64,000 nt of DNA from Sesamum alatum (Eukaryota > Streptophyta > Magnoliopsida > Lamiales > Pedaliaceae), in NCBI GenBank assembly GCA_034509735.1, contig JACGWO010000005.1:12541692-12605691 (forward strand), written 5' to 3'. A program made the position numbers and the translations under genes. Under the pieces are notes generated by a model. The model had not been told where the DNA came from. It saw nothing but the letters and a program-made list of their open reading frames with translations, and did no database searches. Below are positions 22,948-35,925 of the stretch, in pieces; position 1 is the stretch's first letter; each line of letters begins with the position of its first letter.

Positions 22948-23977
22948 TATGACCCTTTAGGTTCACCCTCAGCTAGACTTGGGCCCGTGTCTAACAGGAG
23001 CCCCTTAACATGGGTGGCTGTCTAGCAACGGTCCATGACACTAGAAACTAGGTGAATGTTGGCGGGAACATTTAGGCGCCGATTTCATACATGTACAATC
23101 CTTCCATCTATCGTCTCCTAGACTTAGTCCAGGGTATGGAATTAGGCGTTGATTCTCATCATTGACTAGGCGTCTATGCTTAATAATCGAGACTATGCAT
23201 GCCTCATTGCATCGACACAGGAAACCATTTCCTGCTTGATCAACCACTGTAGCCACAGGTTTAAGCAGCATGAACGTGTCTCCGAGTGCATAGAAGATAC
23301 CTCTGTCACATACTGACAGGGAAAGGATCATTTTCTTGAAACGCACCGTCCTCGCTACACATTTTAACCACACTGGACAAGGCTTATAGTGACCATCTTA
23401 CAGAATGCTCACCTCTCGCCAGATCCAAGATACAGCCATCGTGTACACGTGACTGCTATGGTTCCTCAAATCAGAGGACAACTCTCGTACTATCGGAACT
23501 GGGAAATTCAATCATACTGACCAAGCCTCCAAGGCTTCCATATGATCCCCACGAGTCATATCAGTCTGCTCGACCCTAGTCGGCCAACCAACCAAGATCG
23601 TATAGGCGTCCCGCGCCTATCGCCGATGAAACACGGCACTCAATCAGTGAATACGACTCTTGGTGCAAGTCTCTATCGGACTCTCGATTCCCTGTCTTGA
23701 GGTCCTCAACTTGAAATATTTCAGACCCAACCCTTTATCAGTTGGTTTTATAACCACCATCCAATGCGTGGCCCAACTGCATGATTTGTTGATCGTGGTC
23801 TGTGGGCTTTGTTGTGATATATGAAAAACAACATTTAACATATTAAAAATGAGCACAACAAAAATAACACCAACGGTAATGAACACTCATTTTATTCATC
23901 ACATAATATTACATTACATCAAGTTGTCAAATAGGTTATAAAATGCCAAACCTATTAGCTTTCTGGTCACCTATTAC
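22948..23977 (-). mobile_element. Copia-family LTR fragment V (inverted)
   Basis: About 1.03 kb matching the first half of an E1-type LTR in the opposite orientation to its left neighbour. It starts gaccctttaggttcacc and ends ctggtcacctatt, five or six bases short of the family terminus. Both ends are truncated: the left by the AT microsatellite, the right by a gypsy gag remnant. It carries the 110-codon version of the U3 ORF (23041-23373). Confidence 0.85.
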
Positions 23978-26095
23978 CATCTCGATCTTCCTTCGAGAAG
24001 GAATAGGCATTTTCTCCCCAGGAGTTCACATCTTTCGGGCATGACTCGGATGTGGCTACAATTACGATCTTCCTCGCCTATCGTTTCCATGCTAAACACG
24101 AGGTCCCCCCATAATTTCTCCCTCGATGATGTTCATTATTCTTCTTTGCGGCCAAGACCCATCGTTTGGGCCATCGCTCCGAGGGCTTATGTCCTCCATC
24201 ACTCTCTGCTTCCATCGTGACTTAGAGCTCTCAGTCCATTGGACAAATTCTTTCAAGTATCCCATTTGCACAAGCCTCTCAATTTCCGCTTTCAAGTGAT
24301 AACATGCTTCAATGATGTGCTCTCTATCCCTGTTAAAATTGCAAAATTTTGATGATCTTTGCCTTCCTTCACTTTATTTCATCTTGGCCGGCCATCTTAC
24401 ATGTTCATTCTTCTCTATGTTAATCAAGGCTTGAGTTCGGGTGATATTGAGAATCGTATATATCGCTCGACGATAATGAGGGGCGGCGCGCGGCTTGTCA
24501 TATCTTTTCTAGTGGCTGCCTCTTTTCTTCCCCTTTCCGGGCGGCCAACACTCTTGAACCTTCAAGATTCCACAATAAGGACAAATTTCTATGCTTTGGC
24601 AAAATGTTCATCATCCCAACTGAAGGTAGGTTTCCCAATCAATAAGGTAGCGAGTCCTCTGTTTCTCAACCATTGAGAAGTTATGCCAGACAACATTTTC
24701 AGGCTAACATTGGGCACGTCTAGAGGCTTGTTAGTGAATCTTTGCAGATACCTTCTGAACGGTTCGCCTTCTTGGATGATTGTAAACAAATGTCCCAGGG
24801 CTTTTAGATATCTCTTGTTCCCAGAGAAATAGTGTACAAAACTTCGGGCCAGCTGCCTGAAGTCCATAATGGACACCCACATTAATTTTGAGAACCAGGT
24901 TTGTCTCATCCTATCAGTGTAGTACGGAATATTTTTCACAAAAGCGCTTCACTCAGGCTGATGAGATCCATCGCTACGATGAATTTGTCGACATGGTCCC
25001 TTGGATCCCCCTGATCCCTCCACAACATGCCAGTTGTCGTATTCGACCGCTCGAGGGCATGGGTTCGTTATGGATATTATCGAAAAACGGGCTCCCTTGT
25101 TTCTGATTCTGCCTTGGCTTCAACTGTTCCTTCAGACTTTTCATTTCTCGTTGCAGTGATTTTATGCTTATATCGTCCCGGGGGCCTCTTACTTTTGGGG
25201 CATTTTCTTCGTTCAGTGCCCAGCTACTTCCTATAGAATCTTGGGGTATATCACCTTACTTGACGGGATCCTGTGGGACTTGATTTTGCGGCCCCGTCCT
25301 GTGTGCTGCCGCCCATTGTATGGAGGCGTGTGCTCCTTTGGCGGTTGTTTCCTCCAAGAACCGATTGAGATCCTCCATTCTTATATATTTGGAGCTTGGG
25401 GGTGCCTCAGCAGGTTCCTTTGTTCGGCCTGGTTGTTCTCTCCTTCAATGTGAGCAAGAGCTTCTTCGTGTTGCTTTCCCGTGCTTCCTTAGATCCAAGT
25501 AGTATTCTTCTTCTCACCATGTCTTATTGATAAAGTTCCCATAGACGACTCCAGTTGATGTGGAAAAGAAATCGGATACTCTAGGATAGTATTCTGGCTC
25601 GAAGAATATGCTAACTGGACTGATCTAATTTTCCTAGCTTTTGGATCCTTCCTCAGGTTGTCCGTCTCCTACTTTGGGATCATGTATTTATAGGTTTTAA
25701 GGTGGGTTCCCTCGTATCGAATTCAGTGGAGATCTTATCGCTATCCTTTTCAGTTCTCCGTCTGATCTTGCGATAGATCCTTGTCAGAGAGAAGGGCGCA
25801 TCTTCATTTGGATTCACAACGGATCCCCCAGATCTCCATTGTCGAAGTACGACTAGAGGACCGTTCTCGTATTCTAGCGCTACTTGTATCGTACTTTCGT
25901 CCTTGGTAGGCCTTGCCTTCCAGCGGTCGTGGCCTCGTTCCTCTTTGCATACCGCCCTCCTCGTTCTTATCTCCTCATGCCTCGTTCCGAGGCACCCTTC
26001 GCATTTGTGGACCCAATGGCTCCTCTGATACGAGGCACATTTTATTCGAGGTATCTCCTTTACCGTATCACACGTAGACCCTTGTGGTCTGGAAT
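23978..26095 (-). pseudogene. Ty3/gypsy (Tat-type) gag remnant
   Basis: Read from right to left: an N-terminal region with an Arg/Lys/Glu-rich helical piece (about 25380-25060, DDISIKSLQREMKSLKEQLK, then SPFFDNIHNEPMP). The Retrotrans_gag core lies at 24939-24589 (MRQTWFSKL, FRQLARSFVHYFSGNKRY, LFTIIQEGEPFRRYLQRFTN). A zinc-like block follows (KFCNFNRDREHIIEACYHLKAEIERLVQMGYLKEFV, 24350-24250). It ends with RRIMNIIEGEIMGGP, typical of the gag-protease junction in this lineage. Frames change several times. Protease and beyond are missing on the left, where LTR fragment V abuts. No known relation to the pol fragment at 2755-4250. Confidence 0.8.
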
Positions 26096-26695
26096 ATTAC
26101 ATCTAGTACCCCTAAAGTTTGCTTCTATCTAACAAATAGGTCCATTCGTTAGTCAAAATTCACCAAATTTGTTGATATTAACAAAAAATATGAACAAAAA
26201 TTGATAGTTTACCGTCGATTGACTTATTTCTAACTTACTGTAGGTCAAACAAATCTTTTCTGACTAAACTACCCTTATAACGGTGAAGATATACCTGTTC
26301 ACATGCATTAACGTGTGAAAATGTATAAGGGTAGCTTGATCATTAAAAGATTTATTTGACCTAAAATAAGAAAGTCAATCAAAAGTAAATATTGATTTTC
26401 ATTCATTCTTTTGCTAATATCAACAAATTCCTTGAATTTTGACTAACGAAAGGACCTATTCGTTAGACAGAGCAAACCTCAAAAGTACTAAATGTAATTT
26501 TTCAAATTATAAGGGGTTTATATGTAATTATACAAAACATTATGGGAGGAGAATGTAATTATCCATTTTCCATAAAATGAGAGTCATTGGGAAAAGAAAT
26601 AAACAAGCAAACAATTATTCAAACTTTAGGAGAGAAGGGCTCCATTTTATGTGTGCATTAATGGCACCACCAGATTGAAACTTAAGGAGGTGTTT
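26096..26695. repeat. 590-bp repeat R1, copy a, with MITE-like inverted halves
   Basis: The first about 400 bp are a long imperfect inverted repeat: left arm acaaataggtccattcgttagtc (26129 on), right arm gactaacgaaaggacctattcgttaga (26442-26468). This is a MITE-like structure. The last 150 bp (tcaaactttaggagagaagggctcc and on) are not palindromic. The whole segment recurs at 44092-44677 in the same orientation. Confidence 0.7.
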
Positions 26696-27291
26696 GTTTA
26701 TGTATGATGTGTACAGTCATAGGTGCAAAAGCAAGTATCAATTATTGGACAACGTCCTTCGGCGCTTCTCCCAAATCTTGTTTTACACTCCGCGATGCAG
26801 TCTGCTTCAATACATCGGTCTCCCGGCGGAGATATTTGCTGCGTACACCTTTTTTTGTGCCTTAACTTCCACACCACCTGCTATGACACTCACAATGAAT
26901 TCTTCTAATTAAAAAAAAAAACAAAAAACAAAAACAATGAATTCTTCCGTGCGTTTTAAAATGAAGTAATTATTTTTAAAATGAAACTTAATTGCTTCAT
27001 TTTAAAAAACACAAGGAGGTAAATTTGTATTTTTTTTTTCATAAGGACTAATTTGCTCATTTGCAATATCATATAAATGTAGATTGCATTAAATCCATTA
27101 AAGAGATTTTGAATGTAACAATTCATAGTTATTGAGATTTTAGTATTGTAATATTACAAAAAGATTATTTCCTTTTGAAAAATGATGGATATTATCATAA
27201 TTGTTCCGTTGGGGAAACTATAATTTTCGTCCTATAACAATTGGGAATGGTGTTTTCAGTCATATCAAAATTGAAACCAATAATTAAGGAT
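26696..27291. other. Intergenic AT-rich stretch, no gene seen
   Basis: Contains a poly-A/CA-rich patch (26909-26940) and a small inverted repeat (ttttaaaatgaagtaa near 26955 with ttgcttcattttaaaa near 26990). No coding support on either strand. Confidence 0.5.
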
Positions 27292-27830
27292 AAGGCTTAA
27301 ATATATTTTTGGTTATGTAATTATGATACTTCAGTATTTTTATACTTTATCTTTTTAGGGCTACAAAATAGTTCTGTAATTTTTTGACATTTCATGATTT
27401 TGGTCCATTGGGTGCTGGATTTGCAAAAGTTGCCGGAATAAATCATGTGCCCCTCATAATTTTGATTTTTTTATCCTTTATCTTTTTAGGGATTACAAAA
27501 GAGTCCTGTAGTTTTTTGAAATTTAGCATTTTTGGTCCTTTCAGTGTCAGATCTTCCGACAGTTGCCAAAATAAATCATGTGCATGTCATTTTATTTTAA
27601 TTTTTCGTCCATGTAGGTAAAAGTGAAACAATCAAAACAAAAGTCACTATTTAAATGAATTGTGTGAGGAGCACATAATTTAATTCGGAGACTTTTACAA
27701 AATCCAGCACCAAAAAGATCAAAATTGCGTAATATCAAAAAATTACAGGACACTTTTACAATCCTAGAAAGCTAAAGGATAAAAATACCAAAATACCAAA
27801 ATTAGAGTACCAAAAATATATTTAAGCCTT
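27292..27830. mobile_element. MITE-like element with terminal inverted repeats
   Basis: 539 bp. Starts aaggcttaaatatatttttgg and ends with its reverse complement (27810-27830). Inversion continues for about 100 bp inward with mismatches. No clear TSD (left aaggat, right aaggac). No transposase. Superfamily not assigned. Confidence 0.75.
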
Positions 27831-27922
27831 AAGGACTAACATTTAAAAATAATTTGGCATGCAACATGAAGAACAAATTTCTGTGAAAATTGATATTGTG
27901 ACGCTCGCGCATGATTGATTTG

Positions 27923-28415
27923 GAGGGTGCTTGGCTAAGCTCATGTGGAGCATCTTATAAGCTCTTAATATTTTATAAGACGATTTAAGAGCTTAAAGAT
28001 GCTGAATTTTATTTTAAAAATAAATTTTTAAAGTATTTAAATAAATAAGATATTAAATCTTATAAAATATTAAAGTATTTGACATAATAAGTTTTTCATA
28101 CTATAATAATGATCGAAAAACTTATCAAATTATTAAAGTTTAAAATTATACAAATAGATAAGTTTGCTCTATGGGGAAAATTGTCAATTATATAAAATGC
28201 AAAAGTGAAAATACTAATAAAATTATGAGCATATTTTTGTCTATTCGATCTTAAGATTAAAGAGCTTCTAAGATGTTTTGAAACAAATTAGCGAAAGTTA
28301 GGTTAAAGAATTTATCAACTCCAAACAAAAATTTGCTAAACAATTTTAAAAAGCTTATAAGTTCTTGATATTATAAGATGTTTTGAGAATCTTGTAAGTT
28401 CATCCAAACACCCTC
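27923..28415. mobile_element. MITE-like element, possibly hAT type
   Basis: 493 bp, starts gagggtgcttggct and ends catccaaacaccctc, inverted with mismatches; inner words such as cttataagctctt are inverted near the other end. The flanking 8 bp are ttgatttg (27915-27922) and ttaatatg (28416-28423), six of eight matching, in keeping with the 8-bp TSD of hAT elements. Confidence 0.65.
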
Positions 28416-28721
28416 TTAATATGTTGATCTTTATTTTTTCGGCCAATTAGCTGGGCTGAACTTCAAACATCTAAGGTAGAAGCTGAAGCTCATTTTATTG
28501 GTGAAAGTCCAACTTGATAAAGCAAAAAAATTGTTATCAATGAGTTTTGAACTTGAGTCAACCAAAATTGTAGTGTCCTTACCAATAATTGAACTACCCA
28601 ACAAATTGGATAATTTAGTTTTCAGTTTAATTAATCTATATACAGATAAGAATACGATAAGGACTTTTCTAATAGTTAATATCTAATACAGGGGTGGTAA
28701 CAGATTTTGAGGTGGAACAAA
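28416..28721. other. Unassigned stretch
   Basis: No recognisable repeat or convincing gene. A 62-codon ORF (28498-28686) has no features I recognise. Confidence 0.4.
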
Positions 28722-30553
28722 CAGAGAAATGAAGAATAAACACTCTCAAAATAATATTATTGTTTAATGCCTTTTGGAATGTTTTTTAGTTCAATTCTTT
28801 TCAAAATGTATGAACATAAAAGGGAGAAAATTTGCAGAGAGTTTTTGAGTGTTTTAGGCTGGAAATTTCGTGCAAGTATGTCCCATACAAGTTATGTGCA
28901 TTGTTTTTGTGTATGTAGGAAATTGAATTCAAAATTTAACCTCCAAAATTAACCTTCAAGGCTAACTTACATACACATGCACACTATCTCTCCATGAACC
29001 ATCATGGCCTTCATATGTGGAGTTGAAACTCCCCCTCAACTTGCTCCAACATCTAGAGCTTGGACTACAAACCATGGACCAATTTTGACCGATTTTGATT
29101 TAATCAAATTAAATAAAGACCAACCAAGATCCATAGGTTCCAAATTAATCCAATTAATTTTAAACCTTATTGAAATCCAAAAGTTTATTTAATCCAATTA
29201 AATAAACATAAGCTCAAACACTAATTAATTGATTCAATCAATCAATTAAACCAAAATCGATAAATTAATCCAATTAATTTAAAGGTTCTTAATCCAACAA
29301 TTAACTAACCTAATTAATTAATTATTGGACCATCCATCAAATGAATTTCTCAATAAATGATCAAATCATTTATTTTCTCCTTGAATTAATTTAATCCAAT
29401 TAAATTAATTCGCTTCTTCTAGAATTAACTCCAAATTAATTCTACCAACCCCATGGTGATTTGTGTGTGACTCATTAGGTTCACCCTCAGTTAGACTTGG
29501 GCTTGTATTCAACAAAATTGGTTAATTAAATCCAATTTAATTAACTATTTTCCAATTAACCATTAACCGGAAAAACGTTTGTCACCATGGGTTGCCGTCT
29601 AGCAATGATCCATGGTACTAGAGACTAGGTGAATGTTGGCATGAACGTTTAGGCTCCCGAGTACCATACGAGTACGGTCCTTCCATCATCCGTCTCTCGG
29701 TCTACTCTAGGGCATGGAATTAGGCATCGGTTCCCATCCTGGGCTAGACAACTATGCTCAATAACTCAAGACATGTTTGCTCTATTGATTGATATAGAAA
29801 ACCATTCCCTACTCGACCAATCGTTGTGGCACAGACTTAAAGAGCTTAAACCGTCTCAGAGCGCATAGGAGACTCGATTGTCATATACTGACAGGTGATG
29901 TATCCTATCTTGGAATCCACCGTCCTCAATACAAATTCCGAGTGCACTGGATAAGGCTTATGATGAACGTATCCCAAATACGGAGATCTCTTGCCAGACC
30001 CTAGATACAGCCTTCATATGCATGTGACTGCCATGATTCCTCAAGTCCAAGGACTAATCTCGTACTATCGTAGCTGGAAATTCCAGTCATACCGACCAAG
30101 CCTCCAAGGCTTACATATATCGATTCCTGTGAGTCAGTTCAGTCAGTTGGAACCCTTGTCAACTAACCCACTAATATTGCATAGACGTCCAACGTCTGTC
30201 GCCGATGAAACACGGCACTCATTCAATGAATGCAATCCTTAGTGCAAGTCTCTATAGGACCCCCGATGTCATGTCTCGAGGTCCTCGACTTGGAACATTT
30301 AAGACAAACCCTCAAAAGTTGGTTTCATAGCTGTCATCCAATGCGTAGCCCTACTACATGGGTTATCGAATTGGTCTGTGGGCATTTGTTGTGACGTGAA
30401 AACATCATTTAACGTAATTAGTAAGCACAACAAACACATAGTGCCAAGGATGAATACTTACGATATTCATCAAGTCAATATTACTTTAATAAAGATTGCT
30501 AAATAGTACCCAAAACCGCTAATCCAATTGGCTTATGCTCACCTATTCTAACA
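28722..30553 (-). mobile_element. Copia-family LTR Z, one end truncated
   Basis: About 1.83 kb of E2-type LTR in minus orientation (sense start TGTTAGAATAGGTGAGC at 30553). The U5 end is missing: homology fades left of about 28722. It inserts into LINE sequence; the junction attctaaca|atcattggatg is mirrored exactly at 33741-33755. Confidence 0.85.
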
Positions 30554-31960
30554 ATCATTGGATGTTGTGGAAAAGACTAAGCTAGAAGAAGATGGATGAA
30601 GGTTTGTTCCAGTCTTTTCGGGCTTTTAACACCGCAATGTTGGCTAAACAAATGTGGCGTTTAATCACAAACCCTAATTACCTTCTACCATGGGTGTTGA
30701 GAGCTCCATATTTCCAAAATCACCCCTCCCTCCCCTCCCCCCCTCCCCCCGCATTAGAAGCTCGTGTGTGGAGCCGCTGGTCTCTCACCTAGAGATCAAT
30801 TTGGAAAACGTGGTGTGTTATTACGGAGGGGATCTGATGGCGGATAGGAGATGGAGCTTCAGTTCATACTAGGGATGACGATGGGTTCCTCGTCCCACTA
30901 CTTTTGATAACATTCAAGTAGCGACTTTGAATAACCCGAAAATGCAAGGATGGGACGTTGATATCATCACACCTAACTTTGTTCCTGCTGATTGGGATGT
31001 TATTCTTTCCATTCCACCCGGGCGCACACTCCAACGGGACGTGCTCAACTGGTCTTACTCCAAAACGGGTGATTAGATAGTGATGTATATGATAGCAATA
31101 ATCACTTACAAGTTTATAGGAGTAATTTTCTTATATAAGCCACATAATAAATATATACACTCTATTACACCATTAAACTATCAACACAAATATAAATACA
31201 TCATATATTACTTTTTAAATCAGGTTCACTATTCATGTTTTGACAAGACATCCATATAAAATTCTCTCTCTAGAAAAGACTATATTTGGAATTTATTAGT
31301 GTGTCGAGGGTAATTTTCTCGTTCATTCCTGCACCCAAAACCACAACCACATCATACGGTGAGAAGTGGGTTCACCTTGAACTCCAATGTTTGAACCCAA
31401 CATCCTCAAGTTCTATTCAAAATGCTAGTGGACGATAAAATTCAAGTTGGAGTTTTCTATGGCGCATAGAGGTTCCGACTAAGTTCAGATTATTGCATGG
31501 AGGGCTTGCCACAACTCTGTTCCGACGTGCAAAAACCTAGTGATTGAAGTGGTTGTTTGTCCCTATGTGGGATGGAAGGGGAATCGGTGGAGTATACTCT
31601 TTTTCAGTGCACACTGGCAAGATGATCTGGGCCCGTACTCTGAAATTGTGGGCAATTACATCAAACTGGGAAGAAGATTGCAAGATGTGGATGAGAAAGG
31701 TGGCGCAAGGACTGTGTCGGGAAGATTTCAGTCTATTTCTCAATGTTGCTTGGTTCTTGTGGTGGAATAGAAACAGGAAACGTCATGGTGAGGAGGCGTG
31801 GTGGCCGAACCAGGTGCTGATGGTGGCTAGAACTTTCCTTAACAACTTCCAACATGCCCAACAAGCTCTCTCTAGTTGAATGGAACCGGACGCTCGAGAG
31901 TGGAATCCTTTGAAGAAATTTGAGATAATGAATCTAAAGCCATGAATCCCGGAGAGATAA
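30554..31960 (+). pseudogene. LINE (L1-type) ORF2 C-terminal fragment
   Basis: Decayed 3' part of a non-LTR retrotransposon reverse transcriptase. Visible are FRAFNTAMLAKQMWRLITNPNYLL (about 30620-30690), then WRIGDGASVHT (30836-30870), ITPNFVPADWDVILSIPPGR and LNWSYSKTGD (30965-31075). These are followed by the zinc-binding-type region VPTKFRLLHGGLATTLFRRA (31465-31530) and WFLWWNRNRKRHGEEAWW (31750-31805). Frameshifts and stops throughout. An AT-rich stretch at 31080-31400 has little visible homology. The first 240 bp recur inverted at 33513-33746. Confidence 0.8.
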
Positions 31961-32148
31961 TTTACTGTTGTATTTCGTTCTGTTCATTAATAATAGCTGG
32001 GCCTATCTGTTTAAATAGAAAGAAAAGATTCTCTACCACCTCCTAATTACCTAATCGTCGCCTACGTGAACTGATGTCCACGTGGTCCAATTAGATTCTA
32101 AATAAAACAGTCAGTATAACTGACTCACAACAAACTTAAACAAAAGCA
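31961..32148. other. Short unassigned spacer
   Basis: About 190 bp between LINE and LTR W, with no recognisable feature. Confidence 0.4.
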
Positions 32149-33504
32149 TGAAGGACAAGCGGATCCGCCCGGGAGCGCGAGCGGAAGCGTGAGTATACAA
32201 TATATTAAAAAATTAAATAGCATAATCGTAAAATTCCAAGGGGTGTACCCATGGGTGCTCAACCGGGCGTTCGATGTATGATGTATCAATACTAAATACG
32301 TATATTGAACATGGGGCATAGAATTGAATAAACTATGAAAGCGTATAAATAGTTACCTTTGTAGTTTTTCACGTGTGCCGCTACTTGCGTTGTTCCTCTC
32401 CGGAATGTCCACAATGTTCAAACATATGAACTCTCCAAAGGTGATCCACACCACATCGAAAGAAACCCTCATTTTCTTTGCTAGAAGAAAACGGGTTTAG
32501 AAGGACTAGGTTTAAGAAGATGAACACTATTAATTTAGTATTCTTCTTAAACTCACTTTGTTCTTCCAAATGATCCTAGATCAAATGAAGAACACAAGTG
32601 TGAGGAAAGGGAGAGGTGGCCGAAAGGGAGGGGAAGAGAGTGTGTGATTTTTCATCTTCTTTTCCTAGAAAAGATGAATAATGAATCTTGTTGCATAGGT
32701 GTTAGTATATACTCATATATATACATAATTAATGTGATTATTTGAATGTGTTAGGTTCATCAAAGGATGTCTAGATACATCCCAATCAATCACCATCAAT
32801 TCTTCAATCAAGCCTACCATCCTTTAAGGTATGATCAAATCATATCAAAAGGGAAAGGCTTGATTGGAGTTGATTTGTCTCTTACCAAAAGAGACAAGTC
32901 AACTAACACCTAGCATCCAACATGGCCAATTTTTGCTCCCTCCAAGGTGGCAATTTTCAGCCATGCTTATTTAGGGAAGAAGTCCAACTTCTTCCTATTC
33001 CAAAAATGGAATTAATACACCTCTTGGGTCAAAATTTAACGGACCCGGTTCCACTGTAATCCAATTGCAACGAAACCAAAATTAAATCCAATTTAATATA
33101 ATGTCCACTTAAATAATTTCCGTTGATCTTTTAATCCAATTAAAAGATCCAACATCTCAACTTTCCATATTAATCGATAAATTCTATTTACCGATTAAAT
33201 GAGGGCCCGATACAATATCGACCCATCCATATAATGGACAATCCCTTAAGTAATCCAATTACTTATTCATTCTTCGAAATTGACTCAAAGTCAATTTTTT
33301 CAACCTTCTCGGTGATTTGTGTGTGACCCTTTAGGTTCACCCTCAGCTAGACTTGGGCCCGTGTTCCACAAGAGCCCGTTATCATAGGTGGCCGTCTAGA
33401 AACGGTCGATGGCACTAGAGACTAGGTGAATATTGGCGTGAACATTTAGGCACTGATTCCGTACGGGTACGCTTCTTCCGTCTACCGTCTCCCTGCCTTA
33501 GTCT
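32149..33504 (-). mobile_element. Copia-family LTR fragment W, E1-like
   Basis: Starts tgaaggacaagcggatcc exactly like the E1 LTR and follows it for about 1.36 kb (TATA region near 32710-32725). It breaks off at ccgccttagtct, where inverted LINE sequence begins. The U3 5' part is therefore missing. Confidence 0.88.
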
Positions 33505-33512
33505 CCCATGTC

Positions 33513-33746
33513 TCCCAAATTGATCTCCAGGTGAGAGACGGGCGGCTCCACACACGAGCTTCTAATGCCAGGGGGGGTGATTTTGGAAGTATCGAGCTTT
33601 CAGCACCCGCGATAGAAGGTAATTAGGGTTTTCGATTAAATGCCATATTTGTTTAGCCAACATTTCGGTGTTAAAAGCCCGAAAAGACTGGAACAAACCT
33701 GCATCCATCTTCTTTCGGCTTAGTCTTTTCCACGACATCCAATGAT
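33513..33746 (-). repeat. Inverted copy of the LINE fragment start
   Basis: The reverse complement matches 30554-30795 at roughly nine bases in ten by eye, including the point where the LTR is inserted (catccaatgat|tgttag). This copy keeps a better LINE reading (LSRVLKARYFQ-like) and lacks the C-rich expansion at 30716-30750. Confidence 0.85.
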
Positions 33747-35912
33747 TGTTAGAATAGTAGACCAGAAAGCCAATTGGATTGGCGGTTTTGGGTACTATTT
33801 AGCAATCATTATTAAAGTAATATTGACCTGATGAATATAGTAAGTATTCATCCGCACTATATGTTTGTTGTGCTTACTGATTACGTTAAACGGCGTTTTA
33901 ACATCACAACAAATGCCCACAGACCAATTAGATAACCCATGTAGTTGGGTCGCGCATTGGATGTTAGCTATGAAACCAACTTATGAGGGTTGGTCCGAAA
34001 TGTTACAAGTCAAGGGCCTCGAGACCGGGCATCGAGGGTCCTATAGAGACTTGCACTAAGGATTGATTCATTGGAAGAGTGTCGTGTTTCATCGGCGACA
34101 GACGTTGGACGTCTATACAATATTAGTGGGTTAGTTGACAACGGTGTCAGCTAACTGAACTAGTGGGAATCGTCATATGGAAGCCTTTGGAGGCTTGGTC
34201 GGTATGACTGGATAGTACGAGATTAGTTCTCGGACTTGAGGAATCATGGCAGTCACATATCATATGATAATTGTATCTAGGGTCTGGCAAGAGATGTCCG
34301 TATCTAAGATACGTTCATCATAAGCCTTATCCAGTGCAGTCTGAATATGTATTGAGGACAGTAGATTCCAAGAGAGGATCCGTCACCTGTCAATATATGA
34401 CAATCGAGTCTCCTATGAGCTCTGAGACGATTTAAGTTCTCTCTAAGTCTGTGGACACAGCGATTGATCGAGTACGGAATGGTTTCCTACGTCAATCAAT
34501 AGAGCAAACGTGTCTCGAGTTATTAAGCATAGTTGTCTAATCCAGGATGGGAACCGACGCCCAATTCCATGCCCTAAACTTAGACCGGGAGACGGATGAT
34601 GGAAGAACCATACTCGTATGAAACTCAGGAGCCTAAATGTTCACGCCAACATTCACCTAGTCTCTAGTGCCATGGACCGTTGCTAGACGGCCACCAATGG
34701 TGACGGACATTTTTTCGATTAATGGTTAATTGGAAAATAGTTAATTAAATTGGATTTAATTGACCAATTATGTTGGACACAAGCCCAATTCTAGCTGAGG
34801 GTGAACCTAATGAGTCACACACAAATCACTATGGGTTTGGTAGAATTAATTTGGAATTAATTCTAGAAGAAGCGAATTAATTTAACTGGACATTAATTCA
34901 AGGAGAAAATAAATGATTGGATCATTTATTGAGAAATCCGTTTGATGGATGGTCCAATAATTATTTAATTGGATTAGTTAATTGTTGGATTAAGAACCTT
35001 TAAATTAATTGGATTAGTTTATCGATTTTGGTTTAATTAATTGATTGGATCAATTAATTAGTGTTTGAGCTTATTTTATTTAATTGGATTAAATAAACTT
35101 TTGGATTTCAATAAGGTTTAAAATTAACTGGATTAATTTGGAACCTATGGATATTGGTTGGTCTTGATTTAATTTGATTAAATCAAAACCGATCAAAATT
35201 GGTCCATGGTTTGAAGTCCAAGCTCTAGAGGTTGGAGCAAGTTGAGGAGGAGTTTCAACTCCTCCACTTATGAAGGCCATGATGGTTCATGGAGAGATAG
35301 TGTGCATGTCTATCTAAGTTACCATTGGAGGTTAATTTTGGAGGTTGAATTTTGAATTCAATTTCCTACATACACAAAAACAATGCATATAACTTGGATG
35401 GGACTATACTTGCACGATTATTCCAACCTGAAACACTTAAAAATCTCTGCAAGTTTTTTCCTTTTTGTGTTCATACCTTTTGGGAAGGATTGAACTAAAA
35501 AATCTTCCAAAAGGCACTAAACAATAGTGTTGTTTTGGAAGTATTACTTCTTCATTTCTCTTAATCTATCTAGCAATAGATTAGAGTATTTCTCCATAGT
35601 GTGGTGTGGACAATACTTGGAGGAGTTCTATGTTGAATTCTCAAGTGAACGGAAGGAGAAACGGAAAGAAAACCACGCACGTACCGTAACGTGTTATGAT
35701 CAAAGGTTGGTTTCTATTTACATTTTCATGTACCTTTGTTCATATCCTTTAGCCACTTGTCCAGCATCTTCTCTTGTTTAATTTATGCTTCAACATACGC
35801 CGAACACTCGAGAACTTCATAGGGAACACCCCTTTGTACCCAATTTAAATTATGCTTTAAATTCACATTTTTACGCTTCTGTTGCGTTTCCGGACCGTAC
35901 CCGATTCTTTTA
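33747..35912 (+). repeat. E2 5' LTR
   Basis: 2166 bp, tgttagaatagtagacc...ccgattctttta. The last base pair is TA rather than CA. Confidence 0.92.
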
Positions 35913-35913
35913 G

Positions 35914-35925
35914 TGGTATTAGAGC
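35914..35925 (+). promoter_or_regulatory. E2 primer-binding site, one mismatch
   Basis: tggtattagagc, one base off the initiator tRNA-Met complement TGGTATCAGAGC, one base after the 5' LTR. Confidence 0.85.

Noticed and set aside
28498..28686. 62-codon ORF in unassigned DNA
   Set aside because: Short, AT-driven composition, no start context, splice or domain support.
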